NCBI GenBank assembly: GCA_021604365.1 | Contig: BQIZ01000010.1 | Span: 1 to 43,340 of the forward strand | Origin: Nitrospirales bacterium | GTDB taxonomy: Bacteria > Nitrospirota > Nitrospiria > Nitrospirales > UBA8639 | Length of the DNA: 43,340 nucleotides | Direction: 5' to 3' | Shown here: piece after piece, positions 34,221 to 43,340 of the stretch | How the letters are laid out: each line of letters opens with the position of its first letter | Numbering within the stretch: the stretch's first letter is position 1 | Made by a program: the position numbers and the translations under genes | Notes under the pieces: generated by a model | The model's database searches: none | Seen by the model: only the letters and a program-made list of their open reading frames with translations | What the model was told of the DNA's origin: nothing

Positions 34221-34405
34221 GAAACTGCAACCTCAATAAGATGCCTGACTTTATAAATTAAACCCCGTACTTGGGCCGTATCCGGACGACTGACCGTCTG
34301 TCCAATTTTCCTAAGTCCAAGCCCCAATAAAACCACACGCATCTTATCTGGATGGCCTATTGTGCTTCGTTTTAATGTAATTGAAAGATTGGTTGGTGTC
34401 ACCAT
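34217..34405 (-). CDS. rpmD: 50S ribosomal protein L30
   Basis: A 62-residue L30 (uL30), bacterial short form, with TLKRSTIGHPDKMRVVLLGL and GLRKIGQTV. It lies between rpsE and rplO; the stop overlaps the rplO start by four bases. Confidence 0.97.
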   Translation of the reverse strand: MVTPTNLSITLKRSTIGHPDKMRVVLLGLGLRKIGQTVSRPDTAQVRGLIYKVRHLIEVAVS

Positions 34406-34442
34406 GATTTCCTGGTTTCCTGACTGGTCATTAAGATATCAA

Positions 34443-34937
34443 TTAATCTTCCATCCCGACAGCGGTTCGACGCAACTCTCTTACTTCATGGGGATCACGG
34501 AGTTGGCTCAATCCTTGGATGGTTGCCCTCACTGCATTAAAAGGATTCCCACGACCTAGGGTTTTCGCAACGATATTCTGAGCCCCAGCTACCTCCAACA
34601 ATGAGCGAACTGCTCCTCCTGCGATGATCCCAGTCCCCTGCTTTGCAGGCTTTAAGACAATGTGCTCCCCACCAAAATATCCATGCACCTCATGGGGGAT
34701 TGTATTCGATTTGAGAGGTATTCTGATAAGATTTTTTTTTGCATGAGCCACGGCCTTAGCTATAGCAGATGGAACTTCAGTCGCTTTACCTTTTCCCACA
34801 CCTACCCATCCATCGCCATCACCCACAACCACCAAAGCAGAAAATGAAAAACGTTTTCCACCTTTCACTACCTTGGCCACTCGGTTAATTACAACCGGCT
34901 TATCTTTTAAATTGAGCTCTTCAACATTAACCCTCAC
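34443..34937 (-). CDS. rpsE: 30S ribosomal protein S5
   Basis: A 164-residue S5 (uS5) needed for decoding fidelity and mRNA helicase activity. The double-stranded RNA-binding-like segment [20 protein letters not shown] and [17 protein letters not shown] are visible. It starts 44 bases after rplR. Confidence 0.98.
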   Translation of the reverse strand: MRVNVEELNLKDKPVVINRVAKVVKGGKRFSFSALVVVGDGDGWVGVGKGKATEVPSAIAKAVAHAKKNLIRIPLKSNTIPHEVHGYFGGEHIVLKPAKQGTGIIAGGAVRSLLEVAGAQNIVAKTLGRGNPFNAVRATIQGLSQLRDPHEVRELRRTAVGMED

Positions 34938-34981
34938 AGAAGTGAATCCTTCCCTTTAGCAAAATTTAAGGCTGGTTCTGA

Positions 34982-35347
34982 TTAGAATTTCAGTCCTCCG
35001 GAACGCGCGGCATCTGCCAAAGCCTTTACCCGACCATGGTACAATCTTCCACCTCGATCAAAGACGACTAGTTCAATAGGTATGGCTTTTGCGCGTTCAG
35101 CGATTGCTTGTCCCACCAGTTTCGCCGCTTCAATATTCCCACCAGATTTTATCTTAACTTTTAAACCAGGGTCACAGGATGACGCCGAAACTAACGTGCG
35201 CCCAGCCGAATCATCAATGATCTGAGCATAGATATGAGAATTACTTCTAAATACACTTAATCGTGGACGAGAAGACAATCCCACAATGCGCAAACGGACG
35301 CGCCTACTTCGTTTACTCAATCTTTTTTGCTTCTCAAGTATATTCAC
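34982..35347 (-). CDS. rplR: 50S ribosomal protein L18
   Basis: A 121-residue L18 (uL18) that binds 5S r[23 protein letters not shown] and [19 protein letters not shown] are family marks. Confidence 0.98.
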   Translation of the reverse strand: MNILEKQKRLSKRSRRVRLRIVGLSSRPRLSVFRSNSHIYAQIIDDSAGRTLVSASSCDPGLKVKIKSGGNIEAAKLVGQAIAERAKAIPIELVVFDRGGRLYHGRVKALADAARSGGLKF

Positions 35348-35356
35348 AAGTTCAAC

Positions 35357-35896
35357 CTACTTTTTACCGGCTTTGCCAGCTTTTTTACGAAGTATTTCGC
35401 CAACATACTTTATACCTTTTTGTTTATACACATCAGGAACCTTCATACCTCTAATTTGAGCTGCAACCAAGCTAACCATTCGTTTATCAATACCCTTAAG
35501 GGAAATAGAAGTTTGTTTGTCAACAGACGCCTCAACCCCTTTTGGCAACCCCATCGATACGGGATGAGCATATCCTACAGAAAAGCTCAATTCATTTCCT
35601 TGAATTTGAGCACGGTATCCAACCCCCATCACTTCTAGGTTTTCCTGGAAGCCCTCTTTCACTCCCTTTACCTGATTGGCAAGTTCAGCCCTTGTTAGTC
35701 CATGCAAAGCCTTGAGTTTTGCCGAATCGCTGTTTCGGGTTAATGAAACCTCTTCATTTTCGATACTGATTTGTATGCCTGGGCTTAGATCCCATTGCAG
35801 CTGACCCAGCGGGCCCTTCACCAAAACATTCCCATCAAGGACGCGAACTTCCACACCCTTTGGAATTGATATCGGCTTTCTTCCAATCCTTGACAT
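35357..35896 (-). CDS. rplF: 50S ribosomal protein L6
   Basis: A 179-residue L6 (uL6) near the GTPase-associated centre. It starts SRIGRKPISIPKGVEV and has the C-terminal signature PDVYKQKGIKYVGEILRKK. Confidence 0.98.
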   Translation of the reverse strand: MSRIGRKPISIPKGVEVRVLDGNVLVKGPLGQLQWDLSPGIQISIENEEVSLTRNSDSAKLKALHGLTRAELANQVKGVKEGFQENLEVMGVGYRAQIQGNELSFSVGYAHPVSMGLPKGVEASVDKQTSISLKGIDKRMVSLVAAQIRGMKVPDVYKQKGIKYVGEILRKKAGKAGKK

Positions 35897-35941
35897 GATT
35901 AACCTATTAATTAAAAATCCAAGTAAAAAGAGTATCCAAAA

Positions 35942-36349
35942 TTACCATACGTGACAGAGAATTTCACCGCCAACCTGGGAACTACGGCATTGCTCATCTG
36001 TTAATAACCCACGGTCAGTGGTCAAAATAGCCAATCCCAATCCTCGCATTACCCGGGGAAGGTCTTCTTTCCCTGCATAGACTCTACATCCAGGCTTACT
36101 GATTCTTTTTATCCCAGTTATAAATGATTTCTTCTGTCGACCAGGAGCATATCGAAGTGAAACTTCAATAACCGGATGCCCATTGGTATCCGTAGCTGAC
36201 TTGTAGTCACGAATAAACCCTTCTTCTTTGAAAATTCGCAGAATATCTTTTTTTACACGAGAAGATGGGATTTTAACCAGTTCGTGTCCACGGCGTCCCG
36301 CATTTTGAATTCGCACGAATAAGTCCGCGAGAGGATCAGTCATCGACAT
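35942..36349 (-). CDS. rpsH: 30S ribosomal protein S8
   Basis: A 135-residue S8 (uS8), central-domain assembly protein and, in E. coli, the repressor of the spc operon. DPLADLFVRIQNA at the start and the C-terminal GGEILCHVW are typical. The second Met (36343) is an equally good start. Confidence 0.97.
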   Translation of the reverse strand: MSMTDPLADLFVRIQNAGRRGHELVKIPSSRVKKDILRIFKEEGFIRDYKSATDTNGHPVIEVSLRYAPGRQKKSFITGIKRISKPGCRVYAGKEDLPRVMRGLGLAILTTDRGLLTDEQCRSSQVGGEILCHVW

Positions 36350-36411
36350 GCTAGAAAACCTCGTATTGAATTATTTGCCAATTACTAAAAAACCCTTTGA
36401 CCATAGAAAGC

Positions 36412-36597
36412 CTACCAACTGGATTTTGTGACACCAGGGATATCACCACGCAAACTTAGGAAACGGAAACAAATTCGACACATAAGGAAACGTCGCAAAA
36501 AACCTCTCACTCGTCCACAAAGGGCACAGCGATTATAGTGGCGACATGTGAATTTTGGCTTTCGCTTAGCCTTATTCTTTAATGCTAACCTTGACAC
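36412..36597 (-). CDS. rpsN: 30S ribosomal protein S14, zinc-binding type
   Basis: A 61-residue S14 (uS14), the short zinc-binding form (type Z): CALC and CRIC pairs are intact. AAGGAG lies five bases before the ATG. It sits between rplE and rpsH, the usual position. Confidence 0.97.
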   Translation of the reverse strand: MSRLALKNKAKRKPKFTCRHYNRCALCGRVRGFLRRFLMCRICFRFLSLRGDIPGVTKSSW

Positions 36598-36615
36598 ATA
36601 CGCTCCTTTCCCTCT

Positions 36616-37242
36616 CTAGGGTTTTCTAAAAGGCATCCCCAAGTGGGTCAATAAAGATTTGGCTTCATCATTCCGTTGAGCGGTGGTAACAAACGTAATA
36701 TCCATGCCATGTATTGATGCCACATCGTCATATTTAATTTCAGGAAATGCCAGCTGTTCTTTTAAACCCAGCGTGTAGTTCCCTCGTCCGTCGAAAGCTT
36801 TTGGTGAGATCCCACGAAAATCCCGAATTCTTGGCAAAGCCACGGAAACCAATCGGTCCAAGAACTCATGCATTCTTGCGCCCCTCAAAGTAACTTTCGT
36901 CCCGATCGGAATTCCTTCACGCAATTTAAAACCAGCTATGGCCTTCTTGGAACGAGTCAGGACAGGCTTTTGTCCTGAAATTTGCTCAAGTTCCGCAGCG
37001 GCACTTTCTAACAACTTTACATTTTGAACCGCTTCCCCCATTCCAATATTTAAGACAATCCGCTCAACTCGAGGGACCTGCATGGGATTTTGATAGCCAA
37101 ATTCCTTCATCATAGCCGGAATAACTGTTTCTTGGTACATCGCCTTAATCCGAGGAACATAATCCGCCGGTTTAATAGCAGTTGACCCCACAGCCTTTTC
37201 TTTTGTTTTAGCTGTTTCTTTCGTAACCGATTTTGATTTCAT
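36616..37242 (-). CDS. rplE: 50S ribosomal protein L5 with N-terminal extension
   Basis: A 208-residue L5 (uL5) that contacts 5S rRNA and the P-site tRNA. The core from [10 protein letters not shown] shows [17 protein letters not shown] and [17 protein letters not shown]. About 28 Lys-, Thr- and Ala-rich residues precede the core; the usual length is near 180. The ATG overlaps the rplX stop by one base (TGATG), which supports the longer start. Confidence 0.97.
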   Translation of the reverse strand: MKSKSVTKETAKTKEKAVGSTAIKPADYVPRIKAMYQETVIPAMMKEFGYQNPMQVPRVERIVLNIGMGEAVQNVKLLESAAAELEQISGQKPVLTRSKKAIAGFKLREGIPIGTKVTLRGARMHEFLDRLVSVALPRIRDFRGISPKAFDGRGNYTLGLKEQLAFPEIKYDDVASIHGMDITFVTTAQRNDEAKSLLTHLGMPFRKP

Positions 37243-37574
37243 CAGCTTTTTTCCAAAATTTCGGTTGGATCCTTTTGGTAAACACGCACTTTCCGTCCAT
37301 CATCAAAAGTTTTCATTTTAATCCTTGAAGGTTTCTTGGCGGATTCACAGAAAGCCATGACGTTTGAAATGGCCATAAAGCCTTCCCTTTCAAGGATTCC
37401 ACCCTGTTTGTTTTTTGCGTTGGGCTTTGTATGACGTTTTAATATGTTGAGCTTTTCAACTGTGACTCTGGCATCTTTTGTTTGAACCTGGAGGACTTTA
37501 CCCGTCTTCCCACGCTCCTTGCCAGCGATAACCATCACCATATCGCCTTTTTTAATTCGAAATTTTTCAGACAT
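37242..37574 (-). CDS. rplX: 50S ribosomal protein L24
   Basis: A 110-residue L24 (uL24), an early 23S assembly factor, with the KOW motif in [20 protein letters not shown]. Stop overlaps the rplE start. Confidence 0.97.
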   Translation of the reverse strand: MSEKFRIKKGDMVMVIAGKERGKTGKVLQVQTKDARVTVEKLNILKRHTKPNAKNKQGGILEREGFMAISNVMAFCESAKKPSRIKMKTFDDGRKVRVYQKDPTEILEKS

Positions 37575-37584
37575 AATAACCTAC

Positions 37585-37953
37585 CTAAATGACTTCTGGA
37601 GCCAGAGATATGATTTTCATATATTTCTTCTTTCTTAATTCTCTTGCAACAGGTCCAAAAATACGAGTTCCAACCGGGTCTCCCTGAGCATTAACTAAGA
37701 CACAGGCATTCCGATCAAATTTAATGTGAGACCCATCTTCTCGGCGTCGGCCCTTTTTTGTACGCACAATCACAGCCTTCATAACATCACCCTTTTTAAC
37801 CGATGCCTTTGGAATTGCCTCTTTCACCGCCACTACAATAATGTCACCCAAAGATCCATACCGACGCTTTGTTCCACCCAATACATGAAAGCACATGACA
37901 TTTTTCGCGCCTGAATTATCAGCAACATCAAGATAGGTATAATTTTGTATCAT
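37585..37953 (-). CDS. rplN: 50S ribosomal protein L14
   Basis: A 122-residue L14 (uL14) at the subunit interface. It starts [20 protein letters not shown] and carries [13 protein letters not shown] near the end. Confidence 0.98.
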   Translation of the reverse strand: MIQNYTYLDVADNSGAKNVMCFHVLGGTKRRYGSLGDIIVVAVKEAIPKASVKKGDVMKAVIVRTKKGRRREDGSHIKFDRNACVLVNAQGDPVGTRIFGPVARELRKKKYMKIISLAPEVI

Positions 37954-38012
37954 TTAATAACTCTATTTCTTACATACTCAAGGAAATGTATAAGACACTT
38001 GCTTCTGGAATC

Positions 38013-38279
38013 TTAGGTGGTCACTCGCTTAGTTAAAACCTCTGAAACACGCCAGTGCTTGCTCTTGCTTAAAGGGCGCGCATAAACAATATTAACCTGA
38101 TCACCTAATAGGCATTGGTTTATTTCGTCATGAGCCTTTACCTTTGTTTTTTTTCTCATAACTTTCCCATATAAAGAATGCCGCTCAATGCGAACAACCT
38201 CAACCACTACCGTCTTTTGCATTTTATTACTGACAACTTTTCCCGTAAGCGATCGAGGCATAGCCCTGGTCTGTGTCAT
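38013..38279 (-). CDS. rpsQ: 30S ribosomal protein S17
   Basis: An 88-residue S17 (uS17), OB-fold protein of the 30S body. RSLTGKVVSNKMQKTVVVEV and ERHSLYGKVMRKKTK are typical. ATG 38279 gives the usual length; a TTG at 38300 and an ATG at 38261 are alternatives. Confidence 0.96.
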   Translation of the reverse strand: MTQTRAMPRSLTGKVVSNKMQKTVVVEVVRIERHSLYGKVMRKKTKVKAHDEINQCLLGDQVNIVYARPLSKSKHWRVSEVLTKRVTT

Positions 38280-38312
38280 AGTGGAGCAACTTCCCTTCAA
38301 AATCGTGGTTGA

Positions 38313-38507
38313 CTAGGTAGCTTTTTGGCGAAGAACCGTTTGAACTCTGGCGATATTTTTTCTTGTCTCACGTATTCGCATAGGATTTTCCATTCGCCCC
38401 AATGCCAATTGACTCCTAAAATGAAACAATTCTTGTTTCAATTTATTTACTTTTTCCAACAATTCAATCTTTTCTAAATTTTTCAATTCGTCCATTTCCA
38501 TATCCAA
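38313..38507 (-). CDS. rpmC: 50S ribosomal protein L29
   Basis: A 64-residue two-helix L29 (uL29) near the exit tunnel, a docking site for trigger factor and SRP with L23. [19 protein letters not shown] is the family signature. Stop of rplP lies three bases upstream. Confidence 0.97.
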   Translation of the reverse strand: MDMEMDELKNLEKIELLEKVNKLKQELFHFRSQLALGRMENPMRIRETRKNIARVQTVLRQKAT

Positions 38508-38510
38508 TAC

Positions 38511-38933
38511 CTACAAAACTGGTATTTCGCCACGAATAACAAACCTTGTTGCCACAGGTAATTTATGCCCTGCTAAACGCAAAGCTTCTTCTGCAACGAT
38601 TTGCGAAACATCATCCATTTCAAACAAAATTCTTCCAGACTTTATTGGTGCAACCCAATACTCGGGGTTGCCCTTTCCTTTTCCCATTCGAACTTCCGCA
38701 GGTTTCTTCGTAATAGGTTTATCAGGGAATATTCTGGTCCAAATCCTTCCACCCCTTTTTACATGTCTGGTCATCGCAATACGAGCTGCTTCGATTTGTC
38801 TGGCAGTAATTCTTCCAGGCTCCATGGCTTTAAGGCCAAACACCCCGTAGGCGATTTCCCCTCCACGGTAGGCCTTCCCACGCATCCGGCCCTTTTGAAC
38901 CTTTCTGAATTTTACCCTTTTCGGAGCTAGCAT
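38511..38933 (-). CDS. rplP: 50S ribosomal protein L16
   Basis: A 140-residue L16 (uL16) at the tRNA corridor of the large subunit. [20 protein letters not shown] and [20 protein letters not shown] are typical. Confidence 0.98.
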   Translation of the reverse strand: MLAPKRVKFRKVQKGRMRGKAYRGGEIAYGVFGLKAMEPGRITARQIEAARIAMTRHVKRGGRIWTRIFPDKPITKKPAEVRMGKGKGNPEYWVAPIKSGRILFEMDDVSQIVAEEALRLAGHKLPVATRFVIRGEIPVL

Positions 38934-38970
38934 CTTTCAATTACTCCAATCACTTAAATCTTTTAATCTT

Positions 38971-39636
38971 TTATAAAAAACCTAATGAAGGCTCCGACTT
39001 TTCCAAAGAAGGAATTTGAGCATCCCCTTTAAAAATCCAAGCCTTAACTCCTATTTGACCCATTGCGGTTTTTGCTTCGGCAAATCCATATTCCACGTCG
39101 GCCCTAAGAGTATGAAGGGGCACTCGACCCTCACGATACCATTCCGTTCTGGCAATTTCATGTCCACCCAGACGCCCAGCACAATACACCTTAATACCCA
39201 ACGCTCCAAGTCGAAGTGAAGATGCAACACTACGTTTCAATGCACGCCGAAAAGAGACCCGCTTTTCCAATTGGGTAGCAATATTTTCTGCAACCAATTG
39301 CGCATCCAACTCCGGCTTTTTAATTTCCTTTACATTTACAAAAACTTCATTCCCATATTCTTTTTCTAGCGTGGCCTTCAATTTATCAACTTCAGCGCCC
39401 TTCCTCCCTATGATAATGCCAGGACGGGCGGTATGAATAATTAATTTCAGCTGGTTTCCTGACCGTTCAATCTCTACACTTGAAATGCCGGCATGATACA
39501 ATCGCTTTTTAACCACGTCCCTTATAGACAAATCTTGATGAAGAAGCTTCGCATAGTCCTTTTTTGCATACCATCGCGAATGCCATGTACGGGTATAACC
39601 TAATCTGAATCCATACGGGTGCGTCTTTTGACCCAT
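38971..39636 (-). CDS. rpsC: 30S ribosomal protein S3
   Basis: A 221-residue S3 (uS3) at the mRNA entry channel. It starts [20 protein letters not shown]; the KH-type motif [17 protein letters not shown] and the C-terminal [20 protein letters not shown] are present. Confidence 0.98.
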   Translation of the reverse strand: MGQKTHPYGFRLGYTRTWHSRWYAKKDYAKLLHQDLSIRDVVKKRLYHAGISSVEIERSGNQLKLIIHTARPGIIIGRKGAEVDKLKATLEKEYGNEVFVNVKEIKKPELDAQLVAENIATQLEKRVSFRRALKRSVASSLRLGALGIKVYCAGRLGGHEIARTEWYREGRVPLHTLRADVEYGFAEAKTAMGQIGVKAWIFKGDAQIPSLEKSEPSLGFL

Positions 39637-39684
39637 GTATTCCGTCTCCCCCTAACTTCCAAGTTTTGAAAATATAATCCTATA

Positions 39685-40023
39685 TCAAACAGCTGGACTT
39701 ACAACGATCGTTATATGACTCGTTCGCTTATGGATAGGGTTAGCCCTTCCCATTGATCGCGGGCGAAACCGTTTATAAATTGGACCACCATCAACATAAG
39801 CCCTGGCAATTTTAAGATTTTCTGGGTCACCCAAATCTTTTTGTCCGGCGTTAGAAACTGCAGAAAAGAGCAATTGTTCAACCACCCTTGCAGCTGACCT
39901 TGGCGTATATTTCAATATGGCCATTGCTTCCGCCGCATTCCTCCCCCTCACCAAATCAACCATTAACCTTGCTTTACGTGGGGCCAGCCTTACATGTCGA
40001 AGAATTGCTTTAACTTCAGCCAT
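39685..40023 (-). CDS. rplV: 50S ribosomal protein L22
   Basis: A 112-residue L22 (uL22) lining the exit tunnel. RLAPRKARLMVDLVRGRNA and the loop GPIYKRFRPRSMGRANPI, the site of macrolide-resistance changes in other bacteria, are intact. Confidence 0.98.
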   Translation of the reverse strand: MAEVKAILRHVRLAPRKARLMVDLVRGRNAAEAMAILKYTPRSAARVVEQLLFSAVSNAGQKDLGDPENLKIARAYVDGGPIYKRFRPRSMGRANPIHKRTSHITIVVSPAV

Positions 40024-40076
40024 AACTTTTTTCTACCTTCTCAAGTATTTCACGACTTAGCATGCGATTAATTTCC

Positions 40077-40364
40077 CTATTTTAGTGCAACTGCCTTCTC
40101 ACTCCTGGCATGCCCATGTCCCTTAAAAAATCTTGTTGGAGCGAATTCACCCAATTTATGGCCTACCATATTGTCGGTAATAAAAACCGGAATAAATTTC
40201 TTCCCGTTATGGACCGCAAAAGTCAGACCGATCATATCCGGAATAATTGTCGACCGGCGGGACCAGGTCTTTATCACCTTGGACTCCCTTCCCTCTCTGG
40301 CTTTTTCCACTTTTTTGGCAATATGGTCATCGACAAATGGACCTTTATGAACTGACCTTGGCAT
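40077..40364 (-). CDS. rpsS: 30S ribosomal protein S19
   Basis: A 95-residue S19 (uS19) of the 30S head. [14 protein letters not shown] at the start and [20 protein letters not shown] are typical; C-terminus has [16 protein letters not shown]. Confidence 0.98.
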   Translation of the reverse strand: MPRSVHKGPFVDDHIAKKVEKAREGRESKVIKTWSRRSTIIPDMIGLTFAVHNGKKFIPVFITDNMVGHKLGEFAPTRFFKGHGHARSEKAVALK

Positions 40365-40379
40365 CGATTCCCCCTTATA

Positions 40380-41219
40380 TTAACGGGACTTTTTCTTTCT
40401 ACCTGAAATAATAAAACGCGAGCTTTGATTTCGCGGCTTCCGAGTCTTAAAACCCTTGGTGGGTTGACCCCACGGTGAAACGGGATGAGGATTACCTTGA
40501 CCAGACTTACCCTCCCCCCCGCCATGAGGATGGTCGACAGGATTCATCACCACCCCACGCTGATGTGGCTTGCGTCCCAACCATCGTGACCTACCGGCTT
40601 TGCCAATTTTTATGTTGTTATGGTCAGTATTCCCAACCTGGCCAATAGTTGCCATACATGTTCCGAGTATCTTTCTCATTTCACCAGACGTTAATCGAAT
40701 TTGGACATAACCCTCATCACGGCCCATTACCTGAGCAGAAGCCCCAGCACTTCTGGCCAACTGGGCACCCTTACCTGGCTTCAATTCAACATTGTGAACC
40801 ACTATGCCAAGCGGCATTTCACTGAGTGGCATAGCATTCCCTACCCTCACGTCAACCCCACTACCTGCCTGGACTGAATCACCCACCTTCAAACCAAAAG
40901 GAGCCAGAATATAGCGCTTCTCCCCATCTGCATAATGCAGCAGTGCAATTCGGGCTGAACGATTTGGGTCATACTCCAAACAGGCAACTTTACCCACAAC
41001 CTTAAATTTGTCACGCTTGAAATCAATTTTCCGATAAAGGCGCTTATGACCACCACCCTTAAATCTGGATGTAATCCTCCCAGCATTATTTCTTCCACCA
41101 GACTTAGAATTAAAGCTGGTCAAGGCTTTAAGAGGCTTTTTACGCGATAACCCCTCACCCGTAACAGCCGACATTCCTCTTCGCCCAGGTGACGTTGGAT
41201 TATATTCTTTTATTGGCAT
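40380..41219 (-). CDS. rplB: 50S ribosomal protein L2
   Basis: A 279-residue L2 (uL2), needed for subunit joining and peptidyl transfer. [20 protein letters not shown] near the C-terminus includes the conserved His of E. coli L2 H229. [20 protein letters not shown] is the N-terminal RNA-binding part. Confidence 0.98.
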   Translation of the reverse strand: MPIKEYNPTSPGRRGMSAVTGEGLSRKKPLKALTSFNSKSGGRNNAGRITSRFKGGGHKRLYRKIDFKRDKFKVVGKVACLEYDPNRSARIALLHYADGEKRYILAPFGLKVGDSVQAGSGVDVRVGNAMPLSEMPLGIVVHNVELKPGKGAQLARSAGASAQVMGRDEGYVQIRLTSGEMRKILGTCMATIGQVGNTDHNNIKIGKAGRSRWLGRKPHQRGVVMNPVDHPHGGGEGKSGQGNPHPVSPWGQPTKGFKTRKPRNQSSRFIISGRKKKSR

Positions 41220-41263
41220 AACCTAATTCTCTCTATTTCATTAAATGATATAAAGAAGCCATA

Positions 41264-41551
41264 CTAGGCGCTTTCATACAGTTCTATTTTTTCGCCTTCT
41301 TTTAATGTGATGAAGGCCTTTCTCCAATCTGACCTTTTACCGGTAAAACGACCCTGTCGTTTCTTTTTGCCCTTAACATTCATCACATTCACCAAAGAGA
41401 CCTTAACGCCAAAAACTTTCTCCACGGCTCTACGAACATCAATTCGTGTTGCCTGACGATGTACGGAGAATGCAATAGCGTTTTTCATTTCCCGTATTGC
41501 GGTGATTTTTTCTGTCAACAAAGGACGTATCAATACATCATGTGGATTCAC
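41264..41551 (-). CDS. rplW: 50S ribosomal protein L23
   Basis: A 95-residue L23 (uL23) at the tunnel exit. DVLIRPLLTEKITAIREMKN and the loop KGKKKRQGRFTGKRSDWRKA are typical. It ends 44 bases before rplB and starts one base after the rplD stop. Confidence 0.98.
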   Translation of the reverse strand: MNPHDVLIRPLLTEKITAIREMKNAIAFSVHRQATRIDVRRAVEKVFGVKVSLVNVMNVKGKKKRQGRFTGKRSDWRKAFITLKEGEKIELYESA

Positions 41552-41552
41552 G

Positions 41553-42182
41553 TTACACCCAAATTTCCTGGATTCGTTCTAGCTCTACTCTGGTTACTAC
41601 CAATTTTTCACACCAAAGCACGTCATACACATTAAGGTCTTTGCCATGAAGGACTTTTAAATTTTTTACATTTTTCCCAAGACGGAAAAAATCAGCCAAC
41701 CCATCATGTATAACTAAAAGGACTTTTCCACTTGCCCCAACATTTAATAAAAATTTAACCAATTCACGTGTTTTCATTTCGGGTAGAGCCAGATCATCCA
41801 AAACTACCAATCCATCCCCAGCCTTGGATGCAAGAGCCCCCCTCAGGGCCGCCCTATACATTTTTTTTGGCAGCGTGGAACCATATGATCGCGGTTGCGG
41901 CCCAAAAACGGTCCCACCACCCCTCCAAATCGGAGAACGACTTGATCCAGACCTTGCTCGCCCGGTATGTTTCTGCTTCCAAGGTTTTTTACCACCACCC
42001 CTTACTTCGCCACGCCCGATAGTAGAAGCCGTACCCTGCCTTTTACTTGATCGCTGCATTACCACTGCGCGATGAACCAGTGAAGGATTGACAGTGGAAC
42101 TGAAAACCCCATTGGTTAAATCAACTTTATCTACAGGCCGAGCGTCCTGGCCTATTACGGGAAAAGCATCAATAGACTGCAT
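41553..42182 (-). CDS. rplD: 50S ribosomal protein L4
   Basis: A 209-residue L4 (uL4) with the tunnel loop KRQGTASTIGRGEVRGGGKK through GSSRSPIWRGGGTVFGP. In E. coli L4 represses the S10 operon. Start overlaps the rplC stop. Confidence 0.97.
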   Translation of the reverse strand: MQSIDAFPVIGQDARPVDKVDLTNGVFSSTVNPSLVHRAVVMQRSSKRQGTASTIGRGEVRGGGKKPWKQKHTGRARSGSSRSPIWRGGGTVFGPQPRSYGSTLPKKMYRAALRGALASKAGDGLVVLDDLALPEMKTRELVKFLLNVGASGKVLLVIHDGLADFFRLGKNVKNLKVLHGKDLNVYDVLWCEKLVVTRVELERIQEIWV

Positions 42183-42799
42183 TAGCCAACCTTCCTTACA
42201 ATGACTACCCCTCCAACCGGACCAGGAACAGACCCGGTAATTAACAGGATGTTTTCTTCTAACTTTATTCCGAAAACCTTCAGACCTCTAACCGTTATCT
42301 GCTTATTCCCCATATGACCAGGTAGCTTTTTATTTTTCAACACCCTTGAAGGAAAGGAGCTTGACCCGATAGACCCAGGAGCTCGATGGAACATTGAACC
42401 ATGGGACGCGGGACCACCAGCATAATTATGCCTTTTAATAACTCCTTGAAAACCCTTTCCCTTAGAAATCCCTTGGACATTAATTGGTTCACCTTCGGTA
42501 AATAAATTTACGTCCAACATGGAGCCAACCTCTGCATCCCCGGAAAAGTCAAACTCCCTTAAATGACGCCAAACCTTATTTCCTGCTTTTTTCAGGTGCC
42601 CCAACTGTGCCTTGGATTGCTTACGTTCCGGGACCTCATTGAATCCAATTTGAACGGCTTCATAGCCATCCGTACTCTTTTTTTTGAGCTGAACAATTCC
42701 GCATGGACCCGCCTCAATAACCGTCACAGGGATAAGACGCCTTTCCCCATCGAACACTTGAATCATTCCTAATTTTTTTCCTATCAACCCTTTAACCAT
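42182..42799 (-). CDS. rplC: 50S ribosomal protein L3
   Basis: A 205-residue L3 (uL3) reaching the peptidyl-transferase centre. GISKGKGFQGVIKRHNYAGG and GSMFHRAPGSIGSSS are seen. Where E. coli L3 has the methylated Gln after GSIG, this protein has Ser, so the PrmB target appears absent. Stop overlaps the rplD start. Confidence 0.98.
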   Translation of the reverse strand: MVKGLIGKKLGMIQVFDGERRLIPVTVIEAGPCGIVQLKKKSTDGYEAVQIGFNEVPERKQSKAQLGHLKKAGNKVWRHLREFDFSGDAEVGSMLDVNLFTEGEPINVQGISKGKGFQGVIKRHNYAGGPASHGSMFHRAPGSIGSSSFPSRVLKNKKLPGHMGNKQITVRGLKVFGIKLEENILLITGSVPGPVGGVVIVRKVG

Positions 42800-42859
42800 A
42801 ATTCAATAATTACCTAGATTAAGTTTACCGTAATTTAAGGAAAGCCTTGACCACAAAAC

Positions 42860-43171
42860 CTACAGCTTAATTTCCACATCTACTCCCGCCGCCAGATTCA
42901 ACTTCATCAAAGCGTCCATAGTCTCAGGCGTTGGCTCCATAATGTCCAGCAATCGCTTATGAGTTCGAATTTCAAACTGCTCACGTGATTTTTTATCAAC
43001 GTGAGTCGATCTCTGAACCGTCCACTTCTCAATCCTCGTAGGCAGAGGCACCGGTCCGGCAATGCGGGCTCCGCTCCGACGAACAGTATCAACAATCTCA
43101 CGAAGAGATTGATCCAACACTCTATAGTCAAAACCCTTTAAGCGTATTCGTATTCTGCGGTCTCGATCCAC
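42860..43171 (-). CDS. rpsJ: 30S ribosomal protein S10
   Basis: A 103-residue S10 (uS10), first gene of the S10 operon; also the NusB partner in rRNA antitermination. [20 protein letters not shown] and [20 protein letters not shown] are typical. GTG 43171 start. tuf lies directly upstream. Confidence 0.97.
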   Translation of the reverse strand: MDRDRRIRIRLKGFDYRVLDQSLREIVDTVRRSGARIAGPVPLPTRIEKWTVQRSTHVDKKSREQFEIRTHKRLLDIMEPTPETMDALMKLNLAAGVDVEIKL

Positions 43172-43206
43172 AAAAACCTACCCTTTCCACTAACACCAGT
43201 ATGTTC

Positions 43207-43340
43207 TTACGCGACGATTTCCGTGACCACCCCGGCCCCTACCGTTCGGCCCCCTTCTCGCACTGCAAAGCGCACCCCTTGCTCCATGGCAATCGGGGAG
43301 ATCAATTCCCCCTCAAACGACACATTATCCCCCGGCATCA
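43207..43340 (-). CDS. tuf: Elongation factor Tu, C-terminal fragment (cut by window edge)
   Basis: The last 43 codons of EF-Tu: [20 protein letters not shown], then [16 protein letters not shown] and TEIVA before TAA. The 5' part is outside the window. Its codons look clearly richer in G and C at third positions than the neighbouring ribosomal protein genes, as expected for very high expression or gene conversion with a second tuf copy. It lies 35 bases before rpsJ in the str-S10 arrangement. Confidence 0.95.
   Translation of the reverse strand, partial: MPGDNVSFEGELISPIAMEQGVRFAVREGGRTVGAGVVTEIVA

Noticed and set aside
1-43340. tRNA genes, CRISPR arrays, insertion sequences or phage genes
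   Set aside because: No cloverleaf, spaced direct repeats, transposase or integrase was recognised in the window.

Overview
The window looks like a chromosomal segment of a Nitrospira-type bacterium (phylum Nitrospirota). This is an inference from the protein character, the cluster order and a large di-haem cytochrome; no rRNA gene is present to prove it. No tRNA, rRNA, insertion sequence, prophage or CRISPR array was seen.

Region 1 (1-11.0 kb, mostly + strand) is accessory and loosely packed. It holds a secreted di-haem cytochrome c peroxidase-like protein, an AraC-type regulator, two divergent peroxiredoxin-like paralogues, a bacterioferritin on the - strand, several small proteins, a membrane PIN-TRAM protein, a small zinc-ribbon protein and a decayed lipoprotein gene. 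Three promoter regions (upstream of the AraC gene, of a 44-residue membrane protein, and of the second redoxin) carry sequences close to the 19-bp Fur box. With bacterioferritin nearby, this suggests an iron-responsive island.

Region 2 (11.1-19.5 kb, - strand) reads, in transcription order, aroC, aroB, a GAF-GAF-ANTAR protein, nadE, glnD. Between the ANTAR gene and nadE lie a near-consensus sigma-70 promoter (TTGAAC, 17 bp, TATAAT), two consecutive hairpins each with a six-base loop having A at loop position 1 and G at position 4, and an intrinsic terminator whose 5' arm overlaps the second hairpin. The terminator's U-run ends four bases before the nadE start. This is the architecture of an ANTAR-controlled antiterminator. 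Its predicted protein partner is the gene immediately upstream, and the controlled genes would be NAD synthetase and the PII uridylyltransferase. This is the strongest candidate for an undescribed system here.

Region 3 (19.7-27.5 kb, - strand) contains pilM-N-O-P (type IV pilus alignment subcomplex, with no pilQ following), rapZ, rpoN, lptB, lptA and lptC.

Region 4 (27.7-43.3 kb, - strand) is a complete S10-spc-alpha ribosomal superoperon in conserved order, from the 3' end of tuf through rpsJ to rplQ, including secY, adk, map, infA and rpoA. A terminator separates rplQ from lptC.
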